From Augochlora pura (taxonomy: Eukaryota > Arthropoda > Insecta > Hymenoptera > Halictidae): a DNA stretch of 64,000 bases. The position numbers and the translations under genes were made by a program. Below, piece by piece: positions 24,561 through 36,517 of the stretch. The notes below the pieces were generated by a model. That model did no database searches and had not been told where the DNA came from. It saw only the letters and a program-made list of their open reading frames with translations. Location: assembly GCF_028453695.1 (NCBI RefSeq), contig NC_135780.1:3534001-3598000 (forward strand). The letters run 5' to 3'. Every line of letters begins with the position of its first letter. The stretch's first letter is position 1.

Positions 24561-26269
24561 ATCGTATGACCCATCGGTGGGTCAAGCCGTCGTCGACGCG
24601 TTAGATTTACGTCGGTCGATTTTCCGGCTCGCCGAGACGGCTCGAAGAATCTGAAGAATCCAGAAGCTACGGAAATGGGACAATCTAATGCAGGTGCCGC
24701 GCGAAACGCGTCCAAAAACGGTACCGAACGTCGGCCGGGGCTCCGACTTACGGCCTGGGCCGGCAATGACGGCAACGGTATAATTACGTCACTTCTAGAA
24801 CTCTCGGGTAGTTTTCCAACGGGGTAACGAAACTGGAGCAATGACCTTCGAATTCGGCCCGGTCGACGGGGTTCGTGAACCCTGAAAAGAGCTGGCAGAC
24901 CACGGGATAGATGGTACAGTTATGCTGTCTTCCTCCACCTGCTTCCTCCTCCTCCTCCTCATCCTCACCATCCTCGTTCTCCCTCTCGCTCTCCTTCTTC
25001 GACCTTCTCGTCCTCTCTCTCGTTCGCCCGACCTTCCCCCGTCCTCCCCACTTTTCCTCTGTCGTTCTCCGTCGCACCGGGGAGGCCCCAGGGCCGGTGC
25101 TTCCTCCTTCTCGTTCAACAATGAGTTCGCGCACGCCTGCAACTCCCGCGCCGCCGCTGCCGAAGGAAATACCGTATGGTCACCTCGTCGCCGCGGAGAA
25201 GAGGAAATCCCTCCGCGGTTCGACGACCCGCGCGCGAACGCTTGGCTCCGATCGCCTGGAAACCGAGCGATGACTCGCCGGCGGCCGTGCCAGGCATCGA
25301 TCCCGGGAAAAGTCCTTTCCTTTTCTTTTATTCGATTTGTGCCGGGTCCGCGTTACCCGGGTCTCTCCGCCGCCGCCGCCGCTCTGCTCGAACAGAGCCC
25401 GATCGATCGTGGAAGGGAACCGAGGCACGCGGGCCTCGTAGGTGATTCATAGATCGATCCGCCGGGGTGGATGAGCAACGCTTCGAACCCTCACCTGGCG
25501 ACCTTCGCGCGGTCACCTGACTTTTAACGCGGGAAATGCCAGCCGGCCGGAATGATTCATTCCGATCTCTCTGATTTGCCCTCGTCGCGGGACCCCTTTT
25601 CGCTCGTTGACACGTGGCCGGCGCCGAAAGTGACTGAAAGTCGAACAGTTTTGCGGCACGCGTTCGTGATCGAATTACTTTTGTTTTTATTGAGATTGGA
25701 TGCTGTAGGCGACATGGTGATGTTAATAGTGTTGTGGTTGAGATGGGGATGTTTGTGTGGAATACGTATTTTGTTAGTTAGTTATAGTCGGTGGAAGGTG
25801 TATGAAAGTGTATTTATTGTTTTAATGGTTTTTTATTTAAAGCAGTGAAACCTTTGTTATTTTATACTTATGGTTCTAGGTTACTATATATTTACGACAT
25901 AGTTCTTGGAAAATTAATAAGCAGATAATTATTCGGCTTCTATTTTTAATTACGTCCGAACTGAAAATCCAAATCTTTAATTAGAAATTTATTTGGGCGA
26001 AGAATATTACAACATTTTGTCCGTATTTTGTGTCTCAGTATTATAAAATGACTCGAATTTCAGTTTCCAAGATATTTTATTGTCTCTTGATTATCCATTA
26101 AAAATAATTAATAATTCTAGTATCGAAAAATAATTTTATAGCAACAGGATCGTCCTGACAGAATAATAATTTTCTTACATTTTCACCTAGTTAATTTTAG
26201 CATAAATGTGTTAAACCTACAGTAGCGATACTTTAAAATAAACCATTTTTATCCACGATGTCTGCACCG
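24561..26269. other. Intergenic; GC-rich island 24560-25670
   Basis: Includes a TCCTCCTCCTC triplet block (24930-25060). The frames at 24911-25452 (up to 176 residues) are Ser/Pro/Arg-rich and match nothing I know. The island could be a promoter or exon of an unrecognised transcript, but nothing shows it. Confidence 0.65.
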
Positions 26270-27000
26270 ATATTTTATATAAATTATTGAATATATTATT
26301 GAATAAACTATTAATTATACTATGAAATAAACTGTTGAGTGTACAATTAAATCAAGTATTGAATACACTATTAAATCAACTACTGGATGTACTATTAAAT
26401 TTTGTCTCGAATATGTCATTAAATAAACCATTGAATGAATTATTGAATATATTATTAAATAAATGATTGAATATACTATTAAATAAACGATTAAATATAT
26501 ACTTGCATATACTAATAATTTATTGAGTATACTATTAACCACTTCGGTACGGCGCGCATCGGCCACGAAATTGTGCCCACAGCCGGCACTCACCATGCGC
26601 ATGCTACTTCGTGCATCGACAGTGAATCCGTTTTGCTCTTTTACAGATCTTTGACGAGAAAAGCTTATTTATGTGTATTTCTGGACGTAAACACTGCATT
26701 TGTAGAGATAAGGCAAAAGTTCTTGGCAGTCGACTATAGTCGACTATAGTCGATGCTCGGCCGTGTGCGTTCATATCACGGCCGTCGACTATAGTCGACA
26801 CTCGGCTGTGCGTGTTCATCGGTGGCCGTCGACTATAGTCGACGCTCGTACCGAAGTGGTTAAATCAACTATTCAACTACCCCCGGGTCATCTGATGTAA
26901 GCCCAGGGGAACATGATTTGTTTCATAAAAGAATTAAATAACTATCAAATAAACTACTAAACAAACTATAACATGTACTACCAAACAAATAGGTATCCTC
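26270..27000. repeat. AT-rich array of TATTAAATAAAC-type units, split by T3
   Basis: Short units of 16-25 bp around TATTAAATAAACTATTGAA fill 26270-26534 and resume at 26864 after the T3 insertion, fading by 27000. Confidence 0.75.
26535..26863. mobile_element. T3 MITE with repeated GTCGACTATAGTCGAC palindromes
   Basis: A 329-bp GC-rich unit flanked by TTAA with 13-bp inverted ends CCACTTCGGTACG / CGTACCGAAGTGG. Inside, a 16-base perfect palindrome occurs at 26729-26744, 26784-26799 and 26828-26843, with a fourth one-mismatch copy overlapping at 26739-26754. They are set in ~45-bp tandem units that also share CGGCCGTGTGCGTTCAT-like sequence. It sits inside an AT-rich TATTAAATAAAC array that continues on both sides, so the insertion is younger than the array. 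Confidence 0.85.
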
Positions 27001-27897
27001 CTATTTTTTAAACATGTACGTTCTATTGATAGACGACCCAAGGAAACGTCCTAATTAAAAAGAGCCAGTGTCCTAAAAAATTCTAGCGCCGCTAGAAAAT
27101 TGCGAACGAAGATAGCAGAGCGGCAGGAAGTAAAGCAATTTTCACGTCGGAGGACGACTCGAACGAGAGAAGTTTGCTCGGGCACGTGAGTCAGCCGATA
27201 TCGGGCTGCCGATCGGAAGACCGAGCGTTTCCTGTCTGGTTTCGGTTCCGATTCGTGGCTGCACCTTGGACGCCGGGCGTCGATTACTCACGGTCCCGTT
27301 AAAACCCGTTGATATCAGCTCTCGCCGCGGCACCGACTAGTCTGAATCAGCGACCCACTTACCTCGAACCTCCTCTTTGCGTAAGAATTTCTCACGTTTC
27401 CCGTGTACGCCGGCCGTAGTTTCGCGTGTCATTACCGGTAAACGTCTTCTTCCTCTCCTCCGTCTCTGCCTCTTTCCGCCGTCGCCATCGATTCGCTCGG
27501 CGCTGACCACAGGGACGGGTTGCCTGGGTCGACGACCCTAAGCGCGTCTTCCCGGGGCCTCGTCTCCCGACGGTCGCGCCGGTGTGAATTTCAATTCGTT
27601 ACGTTCACCGAGGAACCGTCGCGGGAAATCTCCAACCAATTCCAGAGGAACGAGCGTCGGGAAAATCCCGTTTTTCCGGCTCGTCGTTGCAAGAACATCG
27701 TCTCTGACGTTGCCCACGCCCTTCCCCCTCTACTTTGGATTTGAACGGGCACTGCGATCTTCCTGTTCCGAGGACAGGAAATTGGGAATTCAGGGCGGCG
27801 GAAGAGATGCATGTTCAACGCGTTACGCGAACTATTTTTAATAATATTTTTTTATTTTTAATAATAAATTCACCGGGCGACCGGGGCGCGTTGTCTT
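27001..27897. other. Intergenic; CpG-rich island 27070-27830
   Basis: Non-repetitive, with several short frames on both strands. Nothing recognised. Confidence 0.7.
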
Positions 27898-28096
27898 TTA
27901 ACGCTTTGCACTCGAGTGGCGCCTCTGAGGCGCCAATGGAAATTCTTATATAATTTCCAAAATAATTCGGACATTATTAAAAACTTGATAGTGTAGAAGT
28001 TGATAGTGTAACAATTTTACGATTTACACGACTCAGTCTCATACTGGCTGGTCGAAATAGCTGGTTCGGATCTAGGATTAAAATGGCTGAATTTTA
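27898..28096 (-). mobile_element. T1 MITE, diverged reverse copy, right end lost
   Basis: It starts TTAACGCTTTGCACTCGAG and carries the hairpin TGGCGCCTCTGAGGCGCCA of reverse copies. It runs to a TTAAAATGGCT segment corresponding to the inner head, and the final terminal repeat is missing. The interior is strongly diverged, so it is probably an old insertion. Confidence 0.65.
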
Positions 28097-28605
28097 ATTC
28101 GTAATTACGGATGAAATAATAATCAGCTGACACTTAACGTTTGAAAGAAAAACGAGAGAACCGTGTGCTATTTCCGTGATAAAGCGTGGCCAGTAGGGTT
28201 CTACGGTAAAAAAAATGTTTATAGCGTTCGCTTTCCAGTGGAGGCACACTCGGTCTTCGGTTTACGAGGTACTTTTTATTTATGGTGAATAATGCCGCTT
28301 TTTACACGGCCCAGCTTATGCGCGACGGCATTTTATTCTGTCAGCGAACGTATCTTTGAAGTGGACGTTGAATAATGGCGAGTAATACCGAAAACGTTTT
28401 TTAAAAATGCGAATCGTTATGTTCCCGGTCGAGTGGCTTGTCAAGTTCGACACCGAGTAAAAATTATCGGCTGATAATTTATTGGATTTGTTACACGTTC
28501 CAAGATAATTTTCAAATAGCACGGTTCCATTTCGTTCATCGATTTTACTGAAAACTGATTTTGTTATTACTTCGATTTTGGAGGGCTGAATCATTTTCAT
28601 GTTTG
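28097..28605. other. Unassigned sequence between T1 and T2-like ends
   Basis: A minus-strand frame at 28316-28600 (94 residues) has ordinary, non-repetitive composition, unlike most frames here. It resembles no transposase I know. It could be a remnant of a longer TTAA element or chance. Confidence 0.5.
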
Positions 28606-28655
28606 ATAGGTTATGTACGTAATCTTCGCCACGTTATTGCGGTGCAAGGGGTTAA
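28606..28655. mobile_element. T2-like terminal fragment
   Basis: The right edge reads GGTGCAAGGGGTTAA preceded by CGTTATTGC, similar to the ACGAG..TTAT end of T2. No matching left end was identified, so this is a fragment or a very diverged copy. Confidence 0.45.
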
Positions 28656-28879
28656 CGCGGAATAATTTATGTCTGTTATTTCGAAGCTGTAAATTAACTT
28701 TCAAACTCGATTTTAGTTCATTGAAGTCAGTTAATTGTAGGTACTTTATTATTTTTTACTTACTTGTAGTTAGTTACAATTAATATTGTACCTTAGTCAT
28801 CACTCAATTGCTAAATAATAAATACTAACATTAATAATTACTGATACTGTTATCATTTAATTAGTTATACCTACTTTAT

Positions 28880-29170
28880 TATTATTTACTTAGATATATT
28901 CACTATACTATCATTCACTTAGATATATTTACTTAGATATATTTACTATACTATTATTCACTTGGATATATTTACTTTAATATTATTTACTTAAATATAG
29001 TTACTATATTATTATTCACTTATACTATACTTACAATATTATTATTCACTTATACTATACTTACTATATTATTATTTATTTAGATATATTTACTATATTA
29101 TTATTTATTTGGATACATTTACTACATCATTATCCACTTAGATACATTTGCTACGTTATCATTCACTTAA
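28880..29170. repeat. 28-30-bp AT-rich minisatellite
   Basis: Units around TATTATTCACTTATACTATA recur with periods of 28-30 bp. Confidence 0.8.
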
Positions 29171-29989
29171 TTACAACAACTTCCTCTCATCTAGAAAAAG
29201 GACGACGGCGCGAACGCTTCTAAAATCGGCGCCGCACTCGCACGAATAAAATACCCGTTTCTAAATCTCCGGAAAAACCGGGCGCGAAATAAATAGTTTC
29301 GCGAGAGCCGTTTCCACGCGTGCTCCCTTTTCTGCCGACACGCCCCCCGTTTACGCGGCCACCATCGTAAAGGGACGAACCATTTCCATACGGAACGCGA
29401 ACGGTCCGCGGAAATCGGGGCGGGGGTCGCGCGCGGGGATGGAAGCGAGCGTATTTAGAAACGCAGCCGCGGAGCACGGGGGAGTAGTAGAAAACGCAGC
29501 CGTGGAGCACGGGGGAAGAAGTAGAAAACGCGTCGCGGATATTCGGTCGGGAAACAAATGGAAAAGCGTGAGAGTGAAATGGGAACGGTCCGCGAAAGAA
29601 AGCGTCATTAAACCGCGCGAGCGAGCTAGCGCGCGCGCGCGCATGGTTACCGGGTTAAGAAGGTCGTCGACCGGCTCGCGCCGCCGCAAGGAAAAGAGGT
29701 AGAAAGGAAAATCGCTACTTTCCACGATTAATGGCACCGCTCCTCGACGCTCGTTTTCCGCGGACGCACGCGACCGCCGCTCGCCGCGATCGGTCTTTAT
29801 CAATCATTCCGAGCGTCATCAACCGGCAGGTAGCAATCCTCCGGGCCGAACATCGCCACTTTCTGCTCGGCGAGTTCAATTGTCGCGATGAAACCGAGAG
29901 CCGTCTGCGGTAATAGAATGCATCGGAACGTTTCTAATGAGGATTTGTTTTAATTGTTCCTTAATTTTGACGATGACTTCTTATTTGGG
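29171..29989. other. GC-rich island
   Basis: Contains the 33-bp duplication and a GCGCGCGCGCGC run (29631-29642). A 150-residue minus frame (29351-29803) is Arg/Ala/Pro/Phe-rich without a domain. Confidence 0.7.
29461..29527. repeat. 33-34-bp GC-rich tandem duplication
   Basis: ACGCAGCCGCGGAGCACGGG at 29461 repeats at 29494 with one substitution and one inserted base. Confidence 0.85.
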
Positions 29990-30480
29990 AAATAATAAAT
30001 GATATTATATTGTAGTGTATAATATTTAATATACGATTAATGTGTAATATTATAATATTAGATGCAATACCTAATATTGTAAAATTATATCCAATATATG
30101 ATAATATATTATTACGTGTGTAACACAATATTGTAATATTAAATATAATATTTGATATTATAATATTAGAAGAAATACATAACATTTTAATATTACAAGG
30201 GAAACATAATATTTTAATATTACAGGTAATACATAATATTGGAATATTATATGTAATATATGATATTATTATACTACATGTATGACATAATATATAACAT
30301 AATATATGCAATACAATAAATGATATTATAATATATGTTTAATGATATTATATGTAATATATGATACTATAATATTACATTATACCTGAAATATCATAAT
30401 ATCAAATATTAAATATATTATATTTAATATACAACATCGTAACATAATATACGTTACATATCACATGACGCATAATATCG
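29990..30480. repeat. ATAATATT-rich degenerate repeat
   Basis: Units such as CATAATATTTTAATATTACA recur with periods of about 28-30 bp between 30140 and 30260, less regular outside. Confidence 0.75.
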
Positions 30481-30684
30481 CAATTCAATCAGCTTAAACT
30501 CACAGTTCCCTCAATGTAATCGTTCTTCATTGAATCTCTCGATTCAGTAGGCATAATTTGGTCTTCTTGAGAATTCGCATAAACGTCTGCAGCCGACACA
30601 TTATGCAACGTGTTAAGATAACGCGATTCAGAGATAATCGAACAGGTCTCCGATGTCGCGCTCCATTAGCGAAATAATATAGAT

Positions 30685-30758
<74 letters not shown>

Positions 30759-32099
30759 GCCTTCTCGTCCAATTAAAACGTTAATTAACCGTTGGATAAT
30801 GCGGGACCCGTCAGACCGCTCTTAACAGCGACACCGTCCATCGGCCAGTAAAACCGTCATCGGCTGATTGTTGTTCATTATCTCCGCGGCGGCGTCCGTG
30901 AAAGTGAAAGCAGTGGAAGAGTGAAAACGCGGGTCGCATTCGTTAATTTTTCGCGACATTCGACGGAGCGACACGTTTCGCGAAAGTTCGCTGGCACGCG
31001 GGACCGCCGAGACCTGCTTCTCCCATCGTGACAGACATTTCTAATACCGGATCGATCTATTTCACTTGGTTTTGCAAAATCTTGTCGTTAGTGCGGATTT
31101 TTCAATTTTCGTTTTCAGGGTAACTAATATTTTATCTCAAAGCGAGCGAAATGTTTTTTAATTGTAATTTTGACTGTAATATGTTGCTTTTTAGTGATAA
31201 AGATGTCATTTAATTATAATTCTTAGTGAAATATATGTATATCTTATTTATTAATAGGAGAGATATTTATTAATTTCACTTTTCAGTCCGATGAATATTT
31301 TATTCAGCATTAATCAAGGTATTTCTCAATTTTCACTTTAACTACAACGAATATGTTATTTTTCAGTAACAAACATATTATTCAATTTCACTTTTCAATG
31401 CAATATATAATTGATTTATTAATAAGCAAAATATTTACTAATTTCACTTTTAAATTCGATAGATATTTTATTTATCAGTAATCAAGATAATATTCGATTT
31501 TAGTTTCAGGTGCAGCGGATTTTTTATTTTATTATTACGACGATAGTTGCTGGTAACGAAACAGAATGCTCGTAACAACAAATTCCGCGTTCGTTCGCTG
31601 TACGAGGCTGTTGTTTATATCTCTCGAAACCGTGGAAGCTTGTTTGAAAGTTTGTTCGTAATGTTTAATCGCGTCTGTATTGAAGTTTTTATCTTTACTA
31701 CTTTATACCTGTTTACTCCCCTTTATCGTGCGGTATTACACAAAGAGTGTAGCCTTGAACGAAGTTTTCATTAAACACGACCGTAAACGTTGCTCGGTTT
31801 ACGCGAAACTCGGATAAAGAAATTATAAATCATCGCGCCAAACGAACACATCGCGATTACGTTAGTTAACCACCACGGCACTGTATTATCAATTTTCATT
31901 ACGCCCACTGAATCATCAGAAAATCGCTATGGCCAATTCGACAATTAAACGAAACCGCTACACACTGGATATTTATACAAATCAAGTTAATTATAAACAA
32001 ACTTTGCAGAATCTATAATTAATACAAGATTCAATATCTATACTGTTGCATACTGTGTCAACTTTTTATACATTTCAACTCAACACAAATACAACAAAA
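30481..32099. other. Intergenic sequence around the (AT)n tract
   Basis: 30770-31080 is CpG-rich, 31080-31540 has weak TTTCACTTTTCAGT repeats, and the rest is mixed. No gene seen. Confidence 0.75.
30687..30752. repeat. (AT)n microsatellite
   Basis: About 33 AT units after a short AGAT start. Confidence 0.97.
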
Positions 32100-32455
32100 T
32101 CTGACGTTTACAGATCACAAACAATTTATCCATTTAATAAAACAGATCCATGTTTTATATTTGATAAGATAAAGTTCAATATAATGATAAATCATTCGAA
32201 AATTTACATTACAGATCACTGCTTTAACACAATTTCATATTCACGTTAACACAATATTAACTTCAATATTAATACTGAATTTGACATTTATAAATCACAA
32301 AAAATTTAGTCGCTTAATAAAACAAATCCACGTTTTACATTTCATAAGAAAAAGTTCAATATAATAATAAATCGTTCAAAAGTTCATATTACAGATCACG
32401 ACTTTAACAAAATTTCATATTTACATTAATACAATATCAACTTTGAAATTAATGC
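32100..32455. repeat. 180-bp tandem duplication
   Basis: Copy one begins TCTGACGTTTACAGATCACA at 32100 and copy two TTTGACATTTATAAATCACA at 32280, exactly 180 bp apart. They align along their length (AATAAAACAGATCCATGTTT against AATAAAACAAATCCACGTTT; CATTACAGATCAC against TATTACAGATCAC). The length resembles a satellite monomer, but only two units are present. Confidence 0.85.
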
Positions 32456-33298
32456 CAAATAATAATGAATGCTAAATATTCCTAATAATAAATTATTTTC
32501 ATACATGCTTCAAGAATATAATTTATGAAGAACTCTCACAAGTTAAATGATTATAATTACGCTCGAAAGTGGACGGGAGGCACAGTAATTGGGTGTGCCA
32601 CAGTAATCGGCACCCTTGAACCGCGAGGCAGGCGTGAAACTATTGTGGGACGAAATTCGCGCGCGTTTTCGCCGAGGTTTACATTGGTACTGCCGGCGCA
32701 GCGAAAAATGTACGGACGAAGGCTGGCGGCCAGCTGCGTTCGCTCATAGCGGAAATCCAGGTTTAGTCGTTCGAGAATTCGCGGAACGGGCGCGATAGAC
32801 ACGCGGCGAAGAAATAGGAGCGGACACGCGTGCGGTATAAATGCGTAGGAAATCGATCGACCGATAATCCGCCGATAGAACGACCTCGTTCCCGGACGGG
32901 CGACGAGCTTAGCGAAGCGGCCCTCTCGTCGTTCCGCGGGGCTAAATATTTGATTTGCTAGACCGACGATAACCCTTATCGCGGTTCACACGGTAGGCGA
33001 GCACGCGGCGTCGCAGGACAAACAGCCTCGGAGTGGCCCGCGAGCGCAGGAAAGAGTCTCTGGAAAGTTTCCTCCGGCGCTACGTGTCCGCCTCGGCTGC
33101 GCCGGGCTTTCTTCCGTCGCCAGCGTCCCGTGGCGGAGTAACAGGTGCCGTTGTTGCACCTTGTCCGCTCATCCTGGATGCTCGACCTCTTCCACGCGCT
33201 CCGATCCCACGAATATGTTTCAATCGCCTTCGTAAAATGCAATTACCTGTGCGAGTGTCGAGGAGAAATTCTCGTTCGTCGATTTTTATTAGCATTTT
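32456..33298. other. Intergenic; CpG-rich island 32560-33250
   Basis: Carries GGCACCCTTGAACCGCG at 32609-32625, found again at 57757-57773. Short frames on both strands are not recognised. Confidence 0.7.
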
Positions 33299-33490
33299 TT
33301 AACCCTTTGCACTCGAAGCCATTTTAACTGTAAATCTGAAATAATTTTTCTGTTTCGTGGTATTACCAGTCTATTTAACAAAATAAATTTTTTTGTGCAT
33401 AGAAAATTTATTCTTGTGACTCCTGCCAACAGTTTTACTACTTGATCATTTTTTAAATCTACACCTTATTGTTACAGAAATTATTTTGGT
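33299..33490 (+). mobile_element. T1 MITE, 3'-truncated copy
   Basis: TTAA plus a perfect CCCTTTGCACTCGAA head and about 190 bp of T1 interior, ending near the TTATTTTGGTAA segment. The GCCTCAGAGTCACC tail and right terminal repeat are absent. Confidence 0.8.
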
Positions 33491-34304
33491 AAATATAGCT
33501 ATTAAAAACCATAGAAATGGTTGGACTCGAATTTAATTAAATTTATTAATAGTTTAATTCATTAAGTTTAATTTTAAGTTTGGTGGACACTTTGACACGA
33601 AAACATTATTCAGATATTTTTAAATGAAACTTTGATTGCCAGTAGATAATTGAATTTGGTAAATAATATTTTGAGACGTAACTATATTATTATATAATTA
33701 CATAATTATATTACATTTTAAATAATTATATAATGATTTCCAAAAATTATATTCAACTGAAATGTCACACAGGTTTATCTAATACGACTTTGCATAAAAT
33801 AATGGAAAAAGTTGAATCAAATTCGTGGAACAAAGTTAAAAATTGTAAAATCTAACTTTTTTCGAAGTACATCAGTCCGGTAATGCTTGATTATAGCGTC
33901 CATCAAGTCCGCCATTTATTCAATAGAAATCGGACACCACGTCTGATCATGATCGGCCGATTCTACTTCTCGCAAATGCTACGGCTTAGAAATATAATAA
34001 TCCAGATCAATTCTCCCGAAAAGGAAATCTCATTCGAAAAAATTTGATACTCAAGATTGTGAAAATAAAATTCTTATACTTAGAGTCCTTTATTCATGTT
34101 ATATAATTTTGAATCAATGATTCACTGTTCAAAAAAATTATAGCATACACAAATTCTGGATAAAAATTGGCCAACTTTGGCCGACGATAACTTCGCGAAA
34201 AATGATCGTAGATTAATGATTTTTATCTTAAATTGAAGCCTGAAGATTCTACTTTAAGACAATAGTTATTGATTTTAGGTTTAATTCACCCTCGCCATTG
34301 TAAC
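33491..34304. other. AT-rich intergenic sequence
   Basis: No frame, repeat or island stands out. Confidence 0.75.
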
Positions 34305-34650
34305 CCATTAAATATGAGACGATGTTTGTCTCAGTGAAAATCGCCAAGTTTTCGAAAAGCCAAAGTTTAATTGTAAATATATACTACAAGTATATATTAC
34401 AAAATTATTGCAATAAATTTATTACAACCTAACTGATCCTAACTCAACAATAAATTTAGTCAGTAATGATAATTATACATGATATTAAACATGAGGTGAT
34501 GCTTCTCCTATTAAAAATTGCCAAGTCTTCCAATAGTCAAAATTTGATTGATAAATACGTATTATCATAATATTCCAAATTGATTGCAATAAATTGATTA
34601 CAACTTAACTGATTTTATCCGAGCAATAAGTTTGTCCACTAAAATAAATA
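34305..34650. repeat. 175-bp diverged tandem duplication
   Basis: ATTAAATATGAGACGATG near 34307 and ATTAAACATGAGGTGATG near 34483 start two related copies. Both continue through GCCAAGT.TTC, TTGCAATAAATT and a second TAACTGAT segment. Confidence 0.75.
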
Positions 34651-35499
34651 TACAGCACTGCTCGTGTCCGACTCGAATAGACTCGTGACTCACGACGATC
34701 CCCTGATCCACTCATTTAATATTCGGCCAGGCATTCGCCTAATTCGCCGTGTCCCGGAGCGACTATGCCCCATCGACGACCCCGTCGAACGGCCGCTGGA
34801 CGACCGGCCGGCTATAAAAAAAGTCGTCCTTCCGTCGACCCCATGCAGGAATACATCTCCGCGCAATCATTCCGGAGCGAGAGAAAGAAGTGCCGCGTTC
34901 GCTCGGTAACCCAATAAACTCGGGTGTTTACGGTCCATAAAGTCCGCGCGGGATAAGAGCGTATCTGGCCGGCGTCGTAAAGACACCTTTTTCTGGCCGG
35001 GACGCGTATCAGACGGGCGCGCGGAGTCCACCGCCGGAGAGACAATCGCTCGCGTAAATACGGTTTCACGGTCGCGCGGATTTCGCGGCGCGGTTCGCGC
35101 GCGCCGACAGGAGAGGAGGGGAACGCACGCGCGCGGCCACCGTGCACGCACACCTTGACCCATCATCCTTGGCCGTCACTAGCGGCCGCCGCGGGATTAC
35201 TATTTCTACTTGTCCGACGAATGACCGATCCAATCATTAGCACCGGTGACCCGGCACCCGTGGGGCGGACCTTGAATTCCCCGGACCATGATACGAGTTA
35301 TCGGCTGCGGGAGGGGGAGCCGTTTTCCACGGATGTTTTTCCTCGCCGTTGAATTCTCTTGATTGCTCCGGCGAGGAGAGTTTTGTTATTCCGCGATAGG
35401 GGAATTGTTTCGGTTATTGTTGAAAATGTGATGAGCGTGTTTGGATAGGTTGATCGATTTTTGGCATGGTGGGTACGCTGGTCATGTTTTAATGGTAGC
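34651..35499. other. CpG-rich island
   Basis: Frames of 65-113 residues on both strands overlap each other. Nothing recognised. Confidence 0.7.
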
Positions 35500-36130
35500 A
35501 TTAATTGGTTATTTGGTTTGTGAAAGTAATAGTATGTTTATTTAGATTTTGTCATGTGAGATGTATAGTCTAGTCATTTTTTAATAGTATTAATTGGTTA
35601 TTTATTTTATGCAAGTAACAATACGTTTATTCTGATTTTGTCACATAAGATGTATAGTTTCTGTCATTTTTTAATAGTAGAATTAATTGATTATTTGTTT
35701 TGTAGAAATTACAATATGTTTATTCAGACTTTGTCACGTAAGATGTACAGTTTCTGTGATTTTTTAATAGTAGTGAAATGTATAACTTGGTTATAATTTA
35801 ACAATACAATTGGTCATTTTTAATAATAGACTTCTTTAGCAATATATTTTCTGAAAATGACAAAAATCAGTTTAGTAAAATGCTCAGATTTCTGTCATGC
35901 GCGATGTATAGTCTAGTCATTCTTTAATAATAGAATTAATCGACTATTTATTTCCTGAGAATATCAAAAATGTGTCTAGTCAAATTATTATATTTCTGTC
36001 ACGTGTGATGTATAGCCTGATCGCTCTTTAATAGTAGAACTGTTTGTTTATACATTTTGTAAAAATAGCAAGAATCTAGTCAGATGAAATATATAGTCTA
36101 GTCACTCTTAAATAATAGATCAATGTAGCA
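35500..36130. repeat. Degenerate 90-105-bp tandem repeat
   Basis: GTCAYRTRAGATGTAYAGT-type blocks lie at 35551, 35640, 35733, 35894 and 35998, each followed by a TTTTTAATAGTAGAATTAAT-like stretch. Confidence 0.75.
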
Positions 36131-36302
36131 TTGATTATTTCGCGTTAATTTGCAGAAATATGTAAAATATATTCATTAAAACATTCGGCGACTTTTATCG
36201 CATACAATATACATACAATAATTTCGAAAAGTATTCTCATACTTTATAAAGCATCACTAAGTCTTTAAAATTACGTCAAATGACGTGAACCTTTCGAAGA
36301 CT

Positions 36303-36517
36303 TTAACCCTTCGCACTCGAATAACCCTTTTAACTGTGAATCTAAAATAACTTCTCCGAATAATATAATAATATCACCATTACATATGACAAAGTGCATA
36401 TTATGTATATAAAATTTATTCTTGCAATTCAAAATTTATTGAGCACTTAACTTTTAACAATTTCTAGAACATGATAGAATAACTTTAGCAGTGCCTCACT
36501 CGAGTGTAAATGGTTAA
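36303..36517 (+). mobile_element. T1 MITE, internally deleted copy
   Basis: A 215-bp copy with TTAA at both sides. The left end is CCCTTCGCACTCGAA and the right end CTCGAGTGTAAATGG, each with point changes. It is about 35 bp shorter than full length. Confidence 0.8.
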
